DNA of 64,000 nt. It comes from Planctomycetota bacterium (GTDB lineage Bacteria > Planctomycetota > UBA1135 > GCA-002686595). The position numbers and the translations under genes were made by a program. Positions 34,325 to 43,186 of the stretch are shown here, piece by piece. Position 1 is the stretch's first letter. The number at the start of each line of letters is the position of its first letter. The stretch is from positions 3,462-67,461 of the forward strand of contig DUBE01000055.1 in NCBI GenBank assembly GCA_012960475.1. Reading direction: 5' to 3'. Below the pieces are notes generated by a model that was not told the origin of the DNA, ran no database searches, and saw nothing but the letters and a program-made list of their open reading frames with translations.

Positions 34325-35347
34325 ATGCCCAGTACAGCCAAGAGAAGATGGAGTCGCGAGTTGGCGACCATCGTCGATGGAATCGGAATCTCTTCCCAGG
34401 GACCGATTCTGGTCCACGGCTATGATGCCCCCCCGGGCGGCAAGTGGCCGGATGATGTGATCCCTGGCAAGCTGGGCGCGATGGACCGCGCCACCGGCGA
34501 GCAATGCTGGATGGTCCCTTGCGAGGTTGGCTATGGCAGGGGATTCGCAGTGGGCTTCGGAGCGCGCAGCCAGGTGCTCGTGCTGGGGCCTACGGCCCAT
34601 GGACACCGCGTCGTGCGCATGTCGGTCGAGAGTGGCGAGATTCTTGATGTGGCCACGATCCCGGTTTTTGATCAGGCCAGCTTTGGTAGCGAGTGCGTGT
34701 ACTGTTGTTCTGCGCGCCGCATTTTCAGTCTGGACACTAATAGCCTTGAAGAGGCCTGGAGCTACAGCCGCGAAGGAGAGCGCTATCACCAGTGCATGCC
34801 TTTGGACGGGCGCGTGCTGGTGGTCTTCTCCACCCGGGCAGGGGGCCAAGGCCTCTTGGCCATCGACAGCAAGAGCGGCAACTTCTTGGAGGTAATGATT
34901 CCACCCCTCTTGCCCGTGATCCATGGCCTGGTGGCCACCGGCGCGGTGGCCGTGCTCTTGACCGAGAGCCTCGACAAGGTCTTGGAGGGCGAAGCGGCCT
35001 CGGACCTGATGCGCTCGGTTGCCTTGCATCCCTCCGGAGGCATCCGGGACACGCTTTCCCTGATCGCCATGTCTGTCACAGGCAGTTCTTTGAGCGCGCC
35101 CGAGTGGATTGAGGTACTTGAGACCAAGGATCACGACGAGTTTCCCGAGGCTTCGATTTCCGCTGACTCGGGCAAGCTGTACTTGGAGCGGGGCAACCAG
35201 CTCAACGCCCTTGATGCCCTCACAGGCCGCCCCCTTGGGGTTTGGACAGTTCCCGGTCTGGATGAGCGAGTGGATTGGAGCGTGGCGGATGGGGCGGGCC
35301 TGCTGGCCGAAGAGGGACGGCTTTCGGTTTTTGAGTTCTTGGCCTGA
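34325..35347 (+). CDS. PQQ-like beta-propeller protein
   Basis: The 340-residue protein from ATG 34325 has no signal peptide, so it appears cytoplasmic. It shows about six blades of the pyrrolo-quinoline-quinone-like propeller type: short motifs of the form LGAMDRATGEQCW, VRMSVESGEIL, IFSLDTNSLEEAWSYS, LLAIDSKSGNFLE, LNALDALTGRPLGVW, where a D-xxTG-xxxW turn recurs. These are structural features and no PQQ-dependent catalytic residues are evident. Cytoplasmic propellers usually act as binding platforms. I cannot assign a partner; it follows EF-G but appears to have its own start-proximal promoter element. Confidence 0.7.
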   Translation: MPSTAKRRWSRELATIVDGIGISSQGPILVHGYDAPPGGKWPDDVIPGKLGAMDRATGEQCWMVPCEVGYGRGFAVGFGARSQVLVLGPTAHGHRVVRMSVESGEILDVATIPVFDQASFGSECVYCCSARRIFSLDTNSLEEAWSYSREGERYHQCMPLDGRVLVVFSTRAGGQGLLAIDSKSGNFLEVMIPPLLPVIHGLVATGAVAVLLTESLDKVLEGEAASDLMRSVALHPSGGIRDTLSLIAMSVTGSSLSAPEWIEVLETKDHDEFPEASISADSGKLYLERGNQLNALDALTGRPLGVWTVPGLDERVDWSVADGAGLLAEEGRLSVFEFLA

Positions 35348-35393
35348 GGCCTCCCTTTCCAGAGGTTCACCACCCCAACCCATCAGAGCATGC

Positions 35394-35421
35394 TTGACGC
35401 ATCCGGGTCGAGCGCAACAAT
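35394..35421 (+). promoter_or_regulatory. Candidate promoter directly upstream of the DJ-1-like gene
   Basis: TTGACG (35394-35399) and AACAAT (35416-35421) are 16 nt apart. The -10 ends 9 nt before the ATG at 35431, so the message would be leaderless or nearly so. Confidence 0.4.
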
Positions 35422-35430
35422 AGGAACACC

Positions 35431-36003
35431 ATGGGACACGAAGAAACGGAACCGAAACTCGACGCGGACGGTCTTTCGATTCACATCCACGAAGAAAACG
35501 TGCTTTTTATCGTTCCGCAAGAGAATTTCGGCGACCAGATCCTGCGCTACGCACGTTCAAGCCTTTACAACGAGGCCATCGGTTCTCGTGCGGTCACCTT
35601 GGGATCCGATGGTGCCGCGCTGGGCCGATTGCAGGACGAGGTGGTCGTGGATGGCACTATCGAGGGCGAAGCCATGGATACCTACCAAGGCATTGTGATC
35701 TGCGGTTGCGATGGGGACAACCCTCTGGCTCAGGACGAGCGGGTTGCGCGTTTGATCAGGGACGCCCACGCTGACGGAAAAATGGTGGCGAGCTGGGGCA
35801 ATGCTCTTTGTGCTCTTGCCAACGCGGGGGTAGTCAAGGGCAGTCGGGTCACCGGCGCCAGGGTCTGTCAGGAAGATGCGCGCAAAGCCGGGGGCAAGTT
35901 CACCTCGCGCCAGATCGAGGTGGCGGGTCACCTGGTGACCGCTCAAGATGAGTCGTCTGGCATGCGCTTTGGTCAGGCTCTCGTGCAGGTCATGCGTGGC
36001 TGA
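35431..36003 (+). CDS. DJ-1/PfpI-family protein lacking the nucleophile cysteine
   Basis: The 190-residue protein has the class I glutamine amidotransferase-like fold of DJ-1/PfpI: IHEENVLFIVPQENFGDQ at the N-terminus, the acidic strand YQGIVICGCDGDNPLAQDE, and MVASWGNALCALANAGVVKGSRVTG, the nucleophile-elbow region. The family elbow is A-[IV]-C-H-G; here the alignment gives A-S-W-G-N or W-G-N-A, without Cys at that place (the nearest Cys is five residues further on). It is therefore probably not an active deglycase, protease or amidase of the usual type, unless the later Cys takes over. Its start has AGGA upstream and a -35/-10 pair close by. Confidence 0.8.
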   Translation: MGHEETEPKLDADGLSIHIHEENVLFIVPQENFGDQILRYARSSLYNEAIGSRAVTLGSDGAALGRLQDEVVVDGTIEGEAMDTYQGIVICGCDGDNPLAQDERVARLIRDAHADGKMVASWGNALCALANAGVVKGSRVTGARVCQEDARKAGGKFTSRQIEVAGHLVTAQDESSGMRFGQALVQVMRG

Positions 36004-36360
36004 GGCAACGCTGGACTAGACGCTTGGGGCTCTTTCACCGTCTTTCCTGTGGGCTTTTCTCTGCTACCCGCTGCAGGTTCCGGACCTTGGTCCATTCTGG
36101 GCGCGCCTCACCCAACCGCTGACGACTTGGGTGCCCGGTTGCTGAAGGCCTCTGGATTTCTGTTGTCAAGAGGTCCTTTTCGCCCGCTTTAGGCTCCAAG
36201 TCTTGCCTGACGGAAGCTCTTGATTCCTGCAATCCCCCCCCCCCGCCCCTCCATGCAGGGGGTAGGATTCACTCTTCAATCTTCTTCCCATGTCCAGTGG
36301 CGTCGACCCCCTGCGGCGTCTGCCCTGGCCATTCCCACCACCAAGCTCCCTCTTCGAGCC
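36004..36360. other. Intergenic region before the Tex-like gene
   Basis: This 357-nt gap has a run of C around 36233-36243 and no convincing gene; a 65-codon minus-strand frame lies here but has no coding character. The Tex-like frame is open from 36220, so part of the gap may be coding if an early TTG (36220) or ATG (36253) start is used. Confidence 0.5.
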
Positions 36361-39300
36361 GTGACAGATTCCCTGATTCTCGAGACCCTCGCTCACGAAG
36401 CGAAGTCCTCGGTCGACTGTGTGCGCGCCGTCTTCGACATGCTCGATGCCGGCCTTTCCGTTCCCTTTGTTGGACGCTTTCGGCGTGATCAGACTCATGG
36501 TCTGACCGAAGCCCATATCCGTCGGCTGCGTCAGCGACGCGAGGAACTAGTGGAACTCGATCGTCGTCGGGCGACTGTTCTCAAGGCCATGGAGAAGGAC
36601 GGCGCTGACAAGGCTGCCCTTGACGCGGTGCGGAGCATGACCGATCGTTTTGAGCTTGAAGATCAGTACCTGCCCCATCGTCGACCTGAACCAGAGGTAC
36701 AGCTGGCGTTGGATCGTGGTCTTGGTGCGCTGGCGGATGAGTTGGTGAAGTCAATGCCCAGGCCGCCCAAGTCGCAGAAAGGGAAGGCTGAGAATACCGA
36801 GACCGATCAGGCCGAGAGCGAAGACCCTGTGTCCGAAGAGACTTCTCCCGCTGCGGATTCCGATCCAATGGAGGCTGCTGAAGTCGGGACAGAAAAGGAG
36901 GATGCCACCGGGTCCGAGCAGCCGGAGCCTCTGGCTCCCTCGGCTCAGGAGGCTCCGGCTGCAGAGTCGGACAGCCCCGCAGAAGGTGCTCCTGAGGAAG
37001 GTGCCGCTCAAGAGTCCGGGACTCCCTCCGGAGAGGAACTCTCCGTCCAGGAAACTCCTGCAGTCGAGGCCCCGGTTGTGAAGGACGCGACCCAGACCAT
37101 CAGTGCTCCCAAGTCTGCGGCCAAGGTGGCTCATGCCCCCCAACTATTGACCCCCGAACTGGCTCGCCTTTGCGCCCAGTATGTCGTGCCGGACAAGGGC
37201 GTGCACTCCGAGGAAGAGGCTCTGGCCGGGGCCCGTCGAATCCTGGCGGATCGTCTGGCCCGCAACACATCCCTGCGCGCATATGTGCGCAACATGGTGC
37301 GCAAGCACGGCGATCTGCGTGTGCGCCCTCTCGTGGAGGAGAAACGGGCGGGACGTCACAAGTCCTTGTTCAAGCTCAAGACATCTCTCCGTCAGTTGCA
37401 GGGGCATAAGTTGATTGCCCTGCGGCAAGCCCAAAAAGAGCGCGTGCTCTCCACGGTCATCACCTTGGAGCCCAAACACGCTCTCAAGCGCGTGCGTGCG
37501 GCACTGGGCAAGTTCACCCGTCCAGAGTATGAGCCCTTGCTGCGTGAAATTGCCGAGCAGTGCTTTGAGCGCCGCCTGCTGCCCACGGTAGAAGCTGATG
37601 TGCGCCTGGAACTCAAGGAGCGCGGAGACCGCGAAGCTCTACGTTTCCTGACCCAACACCTGCGTGCAGTGCTGATGGCTCCCGTGCATGGTCCCTTGCC
37701 CATGGTGGGCATTGATATTTCTGCCAGGGGCGACTGGACCGTCGCAGTTCTTGGGCGCGATGGGGCCGTAGAGCGAGTGGGCCGCATTGACGTGCACGAG
37801 AAGGTCCCTGTTGATGCAGCGGAACCAAAGCCGGAAACGCCTACGCCTTCAGCAGAGGCGAGCGCGCCCGCGGTGGAGATCATCGAAGCTCTACCGAAGT
37901 CTGATGCGCCCGAAGCTGTGGTGCCTGAGCCTGTGGCGCCCGGAGCTGTCTTGTCTGAGGCCGCTGTGCTTGAGGCCGCTGTGCTTGAGGCTGCTGTGCC
38001 TGAAGATGGGGCCGTTTCCACAAAGGAGATCAACGTCAGCGAGGCAAGCCCGGTTGCTGAGAGCAAGGCAGCCCCGGGCCAAGCTGCTTCGGAAGCGCCT
38101 CCCAGGGAAAAGCCGGCACCTGCTCCCAAGCCCAAGTTCAAGTCCGTCCCCAAATCCGATGAGACCCTGGGCAGTGAGCTCGCGGCTCTGGTGGGGGACA
38201 ACAACCCCCGTGCCCTGATCATTGCCAGTCAGCGCACCCTGCGCCGTCACTTGCCAAGACTGCGCCTGGCCGCTCGTTCGGGAGGCATCTTGGTTCCTGC
38301 ATTGGTGACCACCGATGCTGGGCTTTCGAGCTATTCCAACTCCGAGGCTGCACGCAAGGAACTGCCCGAGCACAGTGTGCCTGAACGTACCGCCATCAGT
38401 CTGGCCCGTCGCGCACAGGACCCGCTGGCTGAGTTGCTCAAGGTCGACCCCTGGCAACTCTCCCTCGGTCCCGAGCAGAGCCTCGTCAGCAAGGCCAACC
38501 TCCGCCGTGCACTGAGCGAGATGGTCGAATCCACCGCTGCACTGGTGGGTTGTCGATTGAACTCCGCTGCCGAGTCAGTGCTCAGGTCCCTGCCCGGTCT
38601 CGATGAGGAAGCCGTGCAGCGGATCTTGACTCGCCGCGCCGAGCGACCCATCAAGTCCCGCGAGGAATTGCGCCTGGAAGATGTGTTGACTGAAGCCCAA
38701 TGGGCCAGTGTGGTCGCCTTCCTGCGGGTTCCCGAGTCCGAAGAGCCTCTCGACTGCACTTCTTTGCACCCCGAGCAATATCCCCTGGTGAGACGCCTGC
38801 TTGAGAGCGTCGGTACCAATGTGGCGGATTCCCTGGGGCGTCCTGGGGTCAGCAAAGGCCTCAAGCGCGCTGACTTCGGAGTGGATGAGGGCACCTGGCG
38901 CGACCTGATGCGCGAGTTGTCCTTCCCCGGCCGCGACGCGCGAATGCGCAATCGTTTGCCGGAATTGCTCGATCCTCAAACCGATCCGATTCGCTTGGCC
39001 CCTGGTCGAGTGGTGGAGGGGGTCATTACTTCAGTTGCTGGTTTTGGCGCCTTCGTTGATGTGGGCCTTGAGCGAGAGGCCATGCTGCATGTATCCCAAT
39101 TGGGCCGTCGCTATGTGCGCGATGCTCGAGAGGACCTGAGTGTGGGCCAGACCGTGCGCGCCATCATCAAAGAGTCCAGCGAGAAGCGGCTGACCCTGAG
39201 CATTGCCGATGTGCCGCCCCCGGACCGTGGTTCGCGCGGTCGTGGAGGTGGCAGCGGTGGCAGCGGTGGATCTGGGCGCGACAAGGGAAAGAGCTCCGAC

Positions 39301-39786
39301 CGCGGACCCAGGGTCAAGTTGCGCCCGGGAGATGCCCGCGGTATGCCCTTGGGGGATCCCAGCGGCAAGCGCCGTCGACCTACCGGAGGCCCCGGCTCCC
39401 ACGATCGCCGTGAGCGTGAACCCCGTGGGGAGCGTGTCAATCTCAAGGAGCTCAACGCCGAGGCCCAAGGGGGTGGCAACAACGCCTTTGCCAAGTTCTT
39501 CAAGAACCCCGGTGAGGTGGACGCTCAGCCGGCCACGGGTGCCGGGCCGGAGCCTGTTGTTGAGGGCAAGCCCGAGGAAAAGGTCGAGAAGAAAGCCAAG
39601 AAGAAAGCCAAGAAGAAAGCCAAGCCGTCCAAGTCTGATCAGCCCAAGCCTGAATCGACCGCGAAGGAAACCAGACCTGCGGAGATCAGTCCTGCGGCCG
39701 CTTCTGAGGCAACTCCGCCCTCTTCGGACAAGAGTACCTCCGAGGACCCTTCATCCACCGAAGGCTCCCCCAAAGACAAGTCCTGA
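36361..39786 (+). CDS. Large Tex-like RNA-binding protein with S1 domain and disordered inserts
   Basis: I chose the GTG at 36361 because it aligns with the N-terminus of Tex; earlier starts (ATG 36253, TTG 36220) would add up to 47 residues. The 1141-residue protein has the Tex order: N-terminal helical domain at about 1-130 (LDAGLSVPFVGRFRRDQT, ELEDQYLPHR), a helical core, a YqgF-like region at about 444 (MVGIDISARGDWTVAVLG, where the GIDPGxRTG motif is changed), helix-hairpin-helix motifs at about 726-800 (SLPGLDEEAVQRILTRRAE) and an S1 domain at about 880-950 (GVITSVAGFGAFVDVGLEREAMLHVSQL). Two acidic Pro/Ala/Glu-rich inserts (131-260 and 483-597) and a Gly- and Lys-rich tail (950-1141, with KKAKKKAKKKAK) make it about 360 residues longer than usual. 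Likely roles are in transcription or RNA handling. Confidence 0.85.
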   Translation: MTDSLILETLAHEAKSSVDCVRAVFDMLDAGLSVPFVGRFRRDQTHGLTEAHIRRLRQRREELVELDRRRATVLKAMEKDGADKAALDAVRSMTDRFELEDQYLPHRRPEPEVQLALDRGLGALADELVKSMPRPPKSQKGKAENTETDQAESEDPVSEETSPAADSDPMEAAEVGTEKEDATGSEQPEPLAPSAQEAPAAESDSPAEGAPEEGAAQESGTPSGEELSVQETPAVEAPVVKDATQTISAPKSAAKVAHAPQLLTPELARLCAQYVVPDKGVHSEEEALAGARRILADRLARNTSLRAYVRNMVRKHGDLRVRPLVEEKRAGRHKSLFKLKTSLRQLQGHKLIALRQAQKERVLSTVITLEPKHALKRVRAALGKFTRPEYEPLLREIAEQCFERRLLPTVEADVRLELKERGDREALRFLTQHLRAVLMAPVHGPLPMVGIDISARGDWTVAVLGRDGAVERVGRIDVHEKVPVDAAEPKPETPTPSAEASAPAVEIIEALPKSDAPEAVVPEPVAPGAVLSEAAVLEAAVLEAAVPEDGAVSTKEINVSEASPVAESKAAPGQAASEAPPREKPAPAPKPKFKSVPKSDETLGSELAALVGDNNPRALIIASQRTLRRHLPRLRLAARSGGILVPALVTTDAGLSSYSNSEAARKELPEHSVPERTAISLARRAQDPLAELLKVDPWQLSLGPEQSLVSKANLRRALSEMVESTAALVGCRLNSAAESVLRSLPGLDEEAVQRILTRRAERPIKSREELRLEDVLTEAQWASVVAFLRVPESEEPLDCTSLHPEQYPLVRRLLESVGTNVADSLGRPGVSKGLKRADFGVDEGTWRDLMRELSFPGRDARMRNRLPELLDPQTDPIRLAPGRVVEGVITSVAGFGAFVDVGLEREAMLHVSQLGRRYVRDAREDLSVGQTVRAIIKESSEKRLTLSIADVPPPDRGSRGRGGGSGGSGGSGRDKGKSSDRGPRVKLRPGDARGMPLGDPSGKRRRPTGGPGSHDRREREPRGERVNLKELNAEAQGGGNNAFAKFFKNPGEVDAQPATGAGPEPVVEGKPEEKVEKKAKKKAKKKAKPSKSDQPKPESTAKETRPAEISPAAASEATPPSSDKSTSEDPSSTEGSPKDKS

Positions 39787-39812
39787 CTTCGGGCAGTGCT
39801 TCCTGCTGGCCC

Positions 39813-41120
39813 CTATTCGCTTTCGAACAGATCCCAGATTGGTGGCGGCTCGGGGTTTTCCCCGTGGTCCGGCCTGCGTTGCGGCGGGTCGGATCCGTTC
39901 CAGGGGGCCTGCGGCCAGTTCTCTTGAGCCGGGTGTTCCTGATGATTCCGATCAGCCCCTGGGGCTTCATCCTGGAATCGGGGGTTTGTCTGCTTGAGTT
40001 GCGCCAGGGTGGGGGGGTGGTCTTCCCTTGTGGGTTCAGGATCAGACGGCCTCAATGAAGCGATTCTGTCCAGGTCGATCTCTTCGTGGGCTTGGGGAGC
40101 GTCAGCATCCTCGGCTGCCCAGAGTTCGTCGTCAAAGTGCTCGAGCAAGCCCAGGTCCAGGATCTCGAATTCAGGCAGGAGATCGGGGGAAGCGGATTCA
40201 ATTGAGTTCTCGGGCTCTGACTCGTCCGGGCAGGAGGCGTGTGGGGCCTTGGCGCATGGCCAGGCCTCATCTGGTCCCGCAGTGTCTGCAGCCGGAGCTT
40301 CGCCATCCTGCACTGTCTCTCTTGTGCAAGTCTGCTGCGCAAGTTCACCTTTACCCTTGCCCGTATCTCCCTGCTGAACCTCTTGATGCTTGATGGGGAG
40401 ATTTTCACCCTCCAGCAGTGTTTGCTCTTCTACCGCTGATGGGGGCGCTGCAGCAATGGCCTCGGTCAGGCGATCTTCCAGGCCCTCAAAAGACTCCTGC
40501 AGGAAATCTCGGCTGCGTTCCACCAGTTGACTGATTCCCTGCGTTTGGTTCTGGAGATCGGCGCTCATTCCGGCGGTATTTCTGGCCATGCTCTGGTCCA
40601 GCTGTGCATGCACCCGGTCCAAGGACGCCGCCAGATTGAAGACCGCATCTGTCATGGTCTTGTCGTCCGTTGCTGGACGAGGTTTATCTAGGACGACACA
40701 AAGTCGTTCCATCCGGGTGCGCAGATCGAGCTGTTCAGAGCGCAGGTCTTGCAAACTCTCCTCCGCCAGCACAAAGTCTGCCCCCAATTCAGAAACCGCG
40801 CGCTCGGTTTGGTCCCCATCGAGCAGACACTGGACCTGGCGTCGCAAAGCAAACAGCACTACCGTGCTGGCTCCCAAGATCATGGCCAGCTCTGCCAGGA
40901 GACGGGCATCGACTCCTATGCTTGCCAGGGGCTTCAGTATCCCACGCAGCCACAGTTCCAGGCCCAGGGGCTCGGCTCCTGCGAGCAAGGCGAATGTGAC
41001 ACTCAGGAGTCCCATCAACCAGGCGCTTGCTTGGCCTCTGGCCCGTCGTTGGTCAAAAGGAAGGGCGCGGATGATTGGTTCGAGCGGGGCCTCGTGAGGG
41101 TCCCTTGTAGGCATTTGCAT
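39813..41120 (-). CDS. Membrane protein with coiled coil and acidic disordered tail
   Basis: The 435-residue protein has two transmembrane segments near the N-terminus (about 32-50 ASAWLMGLLSVTFALLAGA and 75-95 LLAELAMILGASTVVLFAL), a coiled-coil region at about 105-215 (LAEESLQDLRSEQLDLRTRM, SLDRVHAQLDQSMARN, GISQLVERSRDFLQESFEGLEDRL), and a long acidic, Pro- and Gln-rich tail to the end. I do not recognise the family. The short loop-helix-helix arrangement resembles cytoplasmic-facing signalling or division adaptor proteins. It is divergent from ptsI and converges on the Tex-like gene after 26 nt. Confidence 0.7.
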   Translation of the reverse strand: MQMPTRDPHEAPLEPIIRALPFDQRRARGQASAWLMGLLSVTFALLAGAEPLGLELWLRGILKPLASIGVDARLLAELAMILGASTVVLFALRRQVQCLLDGDQTERAVSELGADFVLAEESLQDLRSEQLDLRTRMERLCVVLDKPRPATDDKTMTDAVFNLAASLDRVHAQLDQSMARNTAGMSADLQNQTQGISQLVERSRDFLQESFEGLEDRLTEAIAAAPPSAVEEQTLLEGENLPIKHQEVQQGDTGKGKGELAQQTCTRETVQDGEAPAADTAGPDEAWPCAKAPHASCPDESEPENSIESASPDLLPEFEILDLGLLEHFDDELWAAEDADAPQAHEEIDLDRIASLRPSDPEPTREDHPPTLAQLKQTNPRFQDEAPGADRNHQEHPAQENWPQAPWNGSDPPQRRPDHGENPEPPPIWDLFESE

Positions 41121-41238
41121 GGGATCACATGCGCAAACGAGCTAAAAAGTGGGGCTCATCCCCCTCGATCGCGCCTCTCTGCTTTCGGACCCCGCATCGT
41201 TGGGGCTTGAGTCCTGGGCTCGGGTGTGTCCCCTTGGG

Positions 41239-41244
41239 TACAAT
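41239..41244 (+). promoter_or_regulatory. -10-like TACAAT upstream of ptsI
   Basis: TACAAT matches the -10 consensus at five of six positions and ends 17 nt before the ATG at 41262. It implies a leader of about 10 nt. No good -35 is seen. Confidence 0.45.
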
Positions 41245-41261
41245 AGTGTCTCGAAGAGATC

Positions 41262-43031
41262 ATGCCCAGCGTCAAAGGGATCCCCGTAGCACCTGGCCTT
41301 GCCCTCGGTAAGGTCCATATCATCCGCGCCAGGCCTGGCACGGTACCTCTCTGGTCGATTCCCGAGGATGCGGTGGAGGACGAAGTCCTGCGTCTGGCCG
41401 CGGCCCTTGACGCGGCCAGGGAACAGCTCAATCGACAACGGGAAATCGTACGCCGTGGCGGAGGCGAGCAAGAGGCCGGGATCTTTGGTGTACACCTGGC
41501 GATTCTCGATGATCCCAGCGCCGTCAGTCAGGTCGAAAAGCGCCTTCGCGAGGATCGGGTCAATGCCGAGTGGGCCGTGCAGTCCCTGATCGATTCCTTG
41601 CATCAGCAGTTGTCTGGTCTTGAGGGGGATAGCGTGCGTCGCTACGCCGATGACCTGAGCGAGCCCTGGGTAATCGTGCGTGATTTGCTTGGGGCGCGGG
41701 ACGCGGAGGAGGTCAGCGCAAGTCAAGAGAAAGTGGTCCTGGCGGCGGCGGACCTGACCCCCCAGGTGGTGACCTTTCTGGAACGCGATCGCATTCTGGC
41801 GGTGCTGACTGAAACCGGCGGGCGCTTTTCGCACGGGGCTGTGCTGGCTCGCTCCTTTGGACTGCCAACTGTGGTAGCCCTGCCCAACTTGATGGCTCGC
41901 CTGGAGCAGGACATGGAGGTCCTGGTGGACGGCGATGGGGGACTGGTGACCCTGCGTCCGGATCGGGACGCGGTGGATGACTTCCTTGAGCGTCAGCGTC
42001 AGAAGAAGGCACGGCAGGGAGTCTTGGCGGCCACTTCAGGCTTGCCTTCAGTGACCCCCGATGGCCATCCCTTTGGGGTCTTTGTCAATCTCGAATCGGT
42101 GCGCGACATTGACACCTTCGACGTAGAGACGTGCGATGGGGTTGGGCTCTTGCGTACCGAATTTCTCTACATGGAGCGCAGTCAGTTCCCCACGGAAGAG
42201 GACCAATACCGCCTCTACCGGCGCATGGTGGATGCCATGGGTGGGCGACCAGTGGTGCTGCGCATCCTGGATATCGGCGGGGACAAACAGTTGCCCTACT
42301 TGAAGATGCCGTCCGAGAACAACCCGGCCCTTGGTTGGCGTGGGATTCGCGTGATGGTCGAGTGGCAGGATCTCTTGCGTGTACAACTGCGGGCGGCGCT
42401 GCGGGCTACTGCGCATGGGGAGGTGCGCATCCTGCTGCCTATGATCAGCTCAGTGGAGCAGATTCGGAGAGTCGCCGAGATCTTGGGGCAGGTGCGCGAA
42501 CAACTGGTGGCTCAGGGCTATGAGATCTCTCAGCGAGTGATGCTCGGCGTGATGATCGAGGTGCCTTCTGCGGTCTGGGTATTGCCGGAGATCCTGGAAC
42601 GAGTGGATTTTGTCTCCGTGGGTACCAACGACTTGGTGCAGTATCTCCTGGCAGTTGACCGGGACAATTCGCGGGTCAGCGAGTTGTATGATCCATTTCA
42701 CCCGGCGGTGGTGCGGGTGTTGAGCCGCATCGCCCGAGTCTGCACCGAGGCGGGGGTTCCCTCCGCCGTTTGTGGCGAGCTGGCCAGCGATCAGGCGGCA
42801 GCCCTGTCTCTTTTGGGCATGGGCTTTACCTCGATCTCGGCGGCCCCCAATTTCCTGCCGGAGATCCGCTACGCCGTGCGCACTACTCCTATTGCCCAGG
42901 CGCGTCAGCTGGCCCAGGATCTGGTCGAAGCCAAGACCTCCAAGGGCGTCCGTCAGCGCCTCGCCCAGGAGCGGCGCCGCCTGCACAGCGCGGTTCGGGG
43001 CGGCAGCACTTCGGCCGAGGGTACACCCTAG
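41262..43031 (+). CDS. ptsI: Phosphoenolpyruvate-protein phosphotransferase (PTS enzyme I)
   Basis: Enzyme I takes phosphate from PEP on a histidine and passes it to HPr. The 589-residue protein has all parts: N-terminal swivelling domain with the phosphorylated His191 in GGRFSHGAVLAR, the PEP-binding TIM barrel with GVGLLRTEFLYM, LRILDIGGDKQ, NPALGWRGIR, GVMIEVPSAVW, FVSVGTNDLVQYLLAVDR and the catalytic Cys in SAVCGELASD. There is no GAF domain, so it is the sugar-type rather than PtsP. No HPr or EII gene lies nearby, which fits a regulatory use in a bacterium with few PTS transporters. The next gene begins 155 nt downstream. Confidence 0.94.
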   Translation: MPSVKGIPVAPGLALGKVHIIRARPGTVPLWSIPEDAVEDEVLRLAAALDAAREQLNRQREIVRRGGGEQEAGIFGVHLAILDDPSAVSQVEKRLREDRVNAEWAVQSLIDSLHQQLSGLEGDSVRRYADDLSEPWVIVRDLLGARDAEEVSASQEKVVLAAADLTPQVVTFLERDRILAVLTETGGRFSHGAVLARSFGLPTVVALPNLMARLEQDMEVLVDGDGGLVTLRPDRDAVDDFLERQRQKKARQGVLAATSGLPSVTPDGHPFGVFVNLESVRDIDTFDVETCDGVGLLRTEFLYMERSQFPTEEDQYRLYRRMVDAMGGRPVVLRILDIGGDKQLPYLKMPSENNPALGWRGIRVMVEWQDLLRVQLRAALRATAHGEVRILLPMISSVEQIRRVAEILGQVREQLVAQGYEISQRVMLGVMIEVPSAVWVLPEILERVDFVSVGTNDLVQYLLAVDRDNSRVSELYDPFHPAVVRVLSRIARVCTEAGVPSAVCGELASDQAAALSLLGMGFTSISAAPNFLPEIRYAVRTTPIAQARQLAQDLVEAKTSKGVRQRLAQERRRLHSAVRGGSTSAEGTP

Positions 43032-43186
43032 CCCCATGCTCCTTCCCGTCCCCGTGGCAGGCTCCAGGGCCCATCAATTGCCTTGTCCGCCCTTGTGGGG
43101 GTGTTTCCTGCGCTATCCTTCTCGCTCTGATACACTTTTGATGGCCCTGCGCCCCACCCACCAGGGGGCCCCACGGGGTGCTCCGC

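Noticed and set aside
36035-36232. 65-codon minus-strand frame in the gap before the Tex-like gene
   Set aside because: No start signal, no recognisable feature, and typical composition of a random GC-rich frame.
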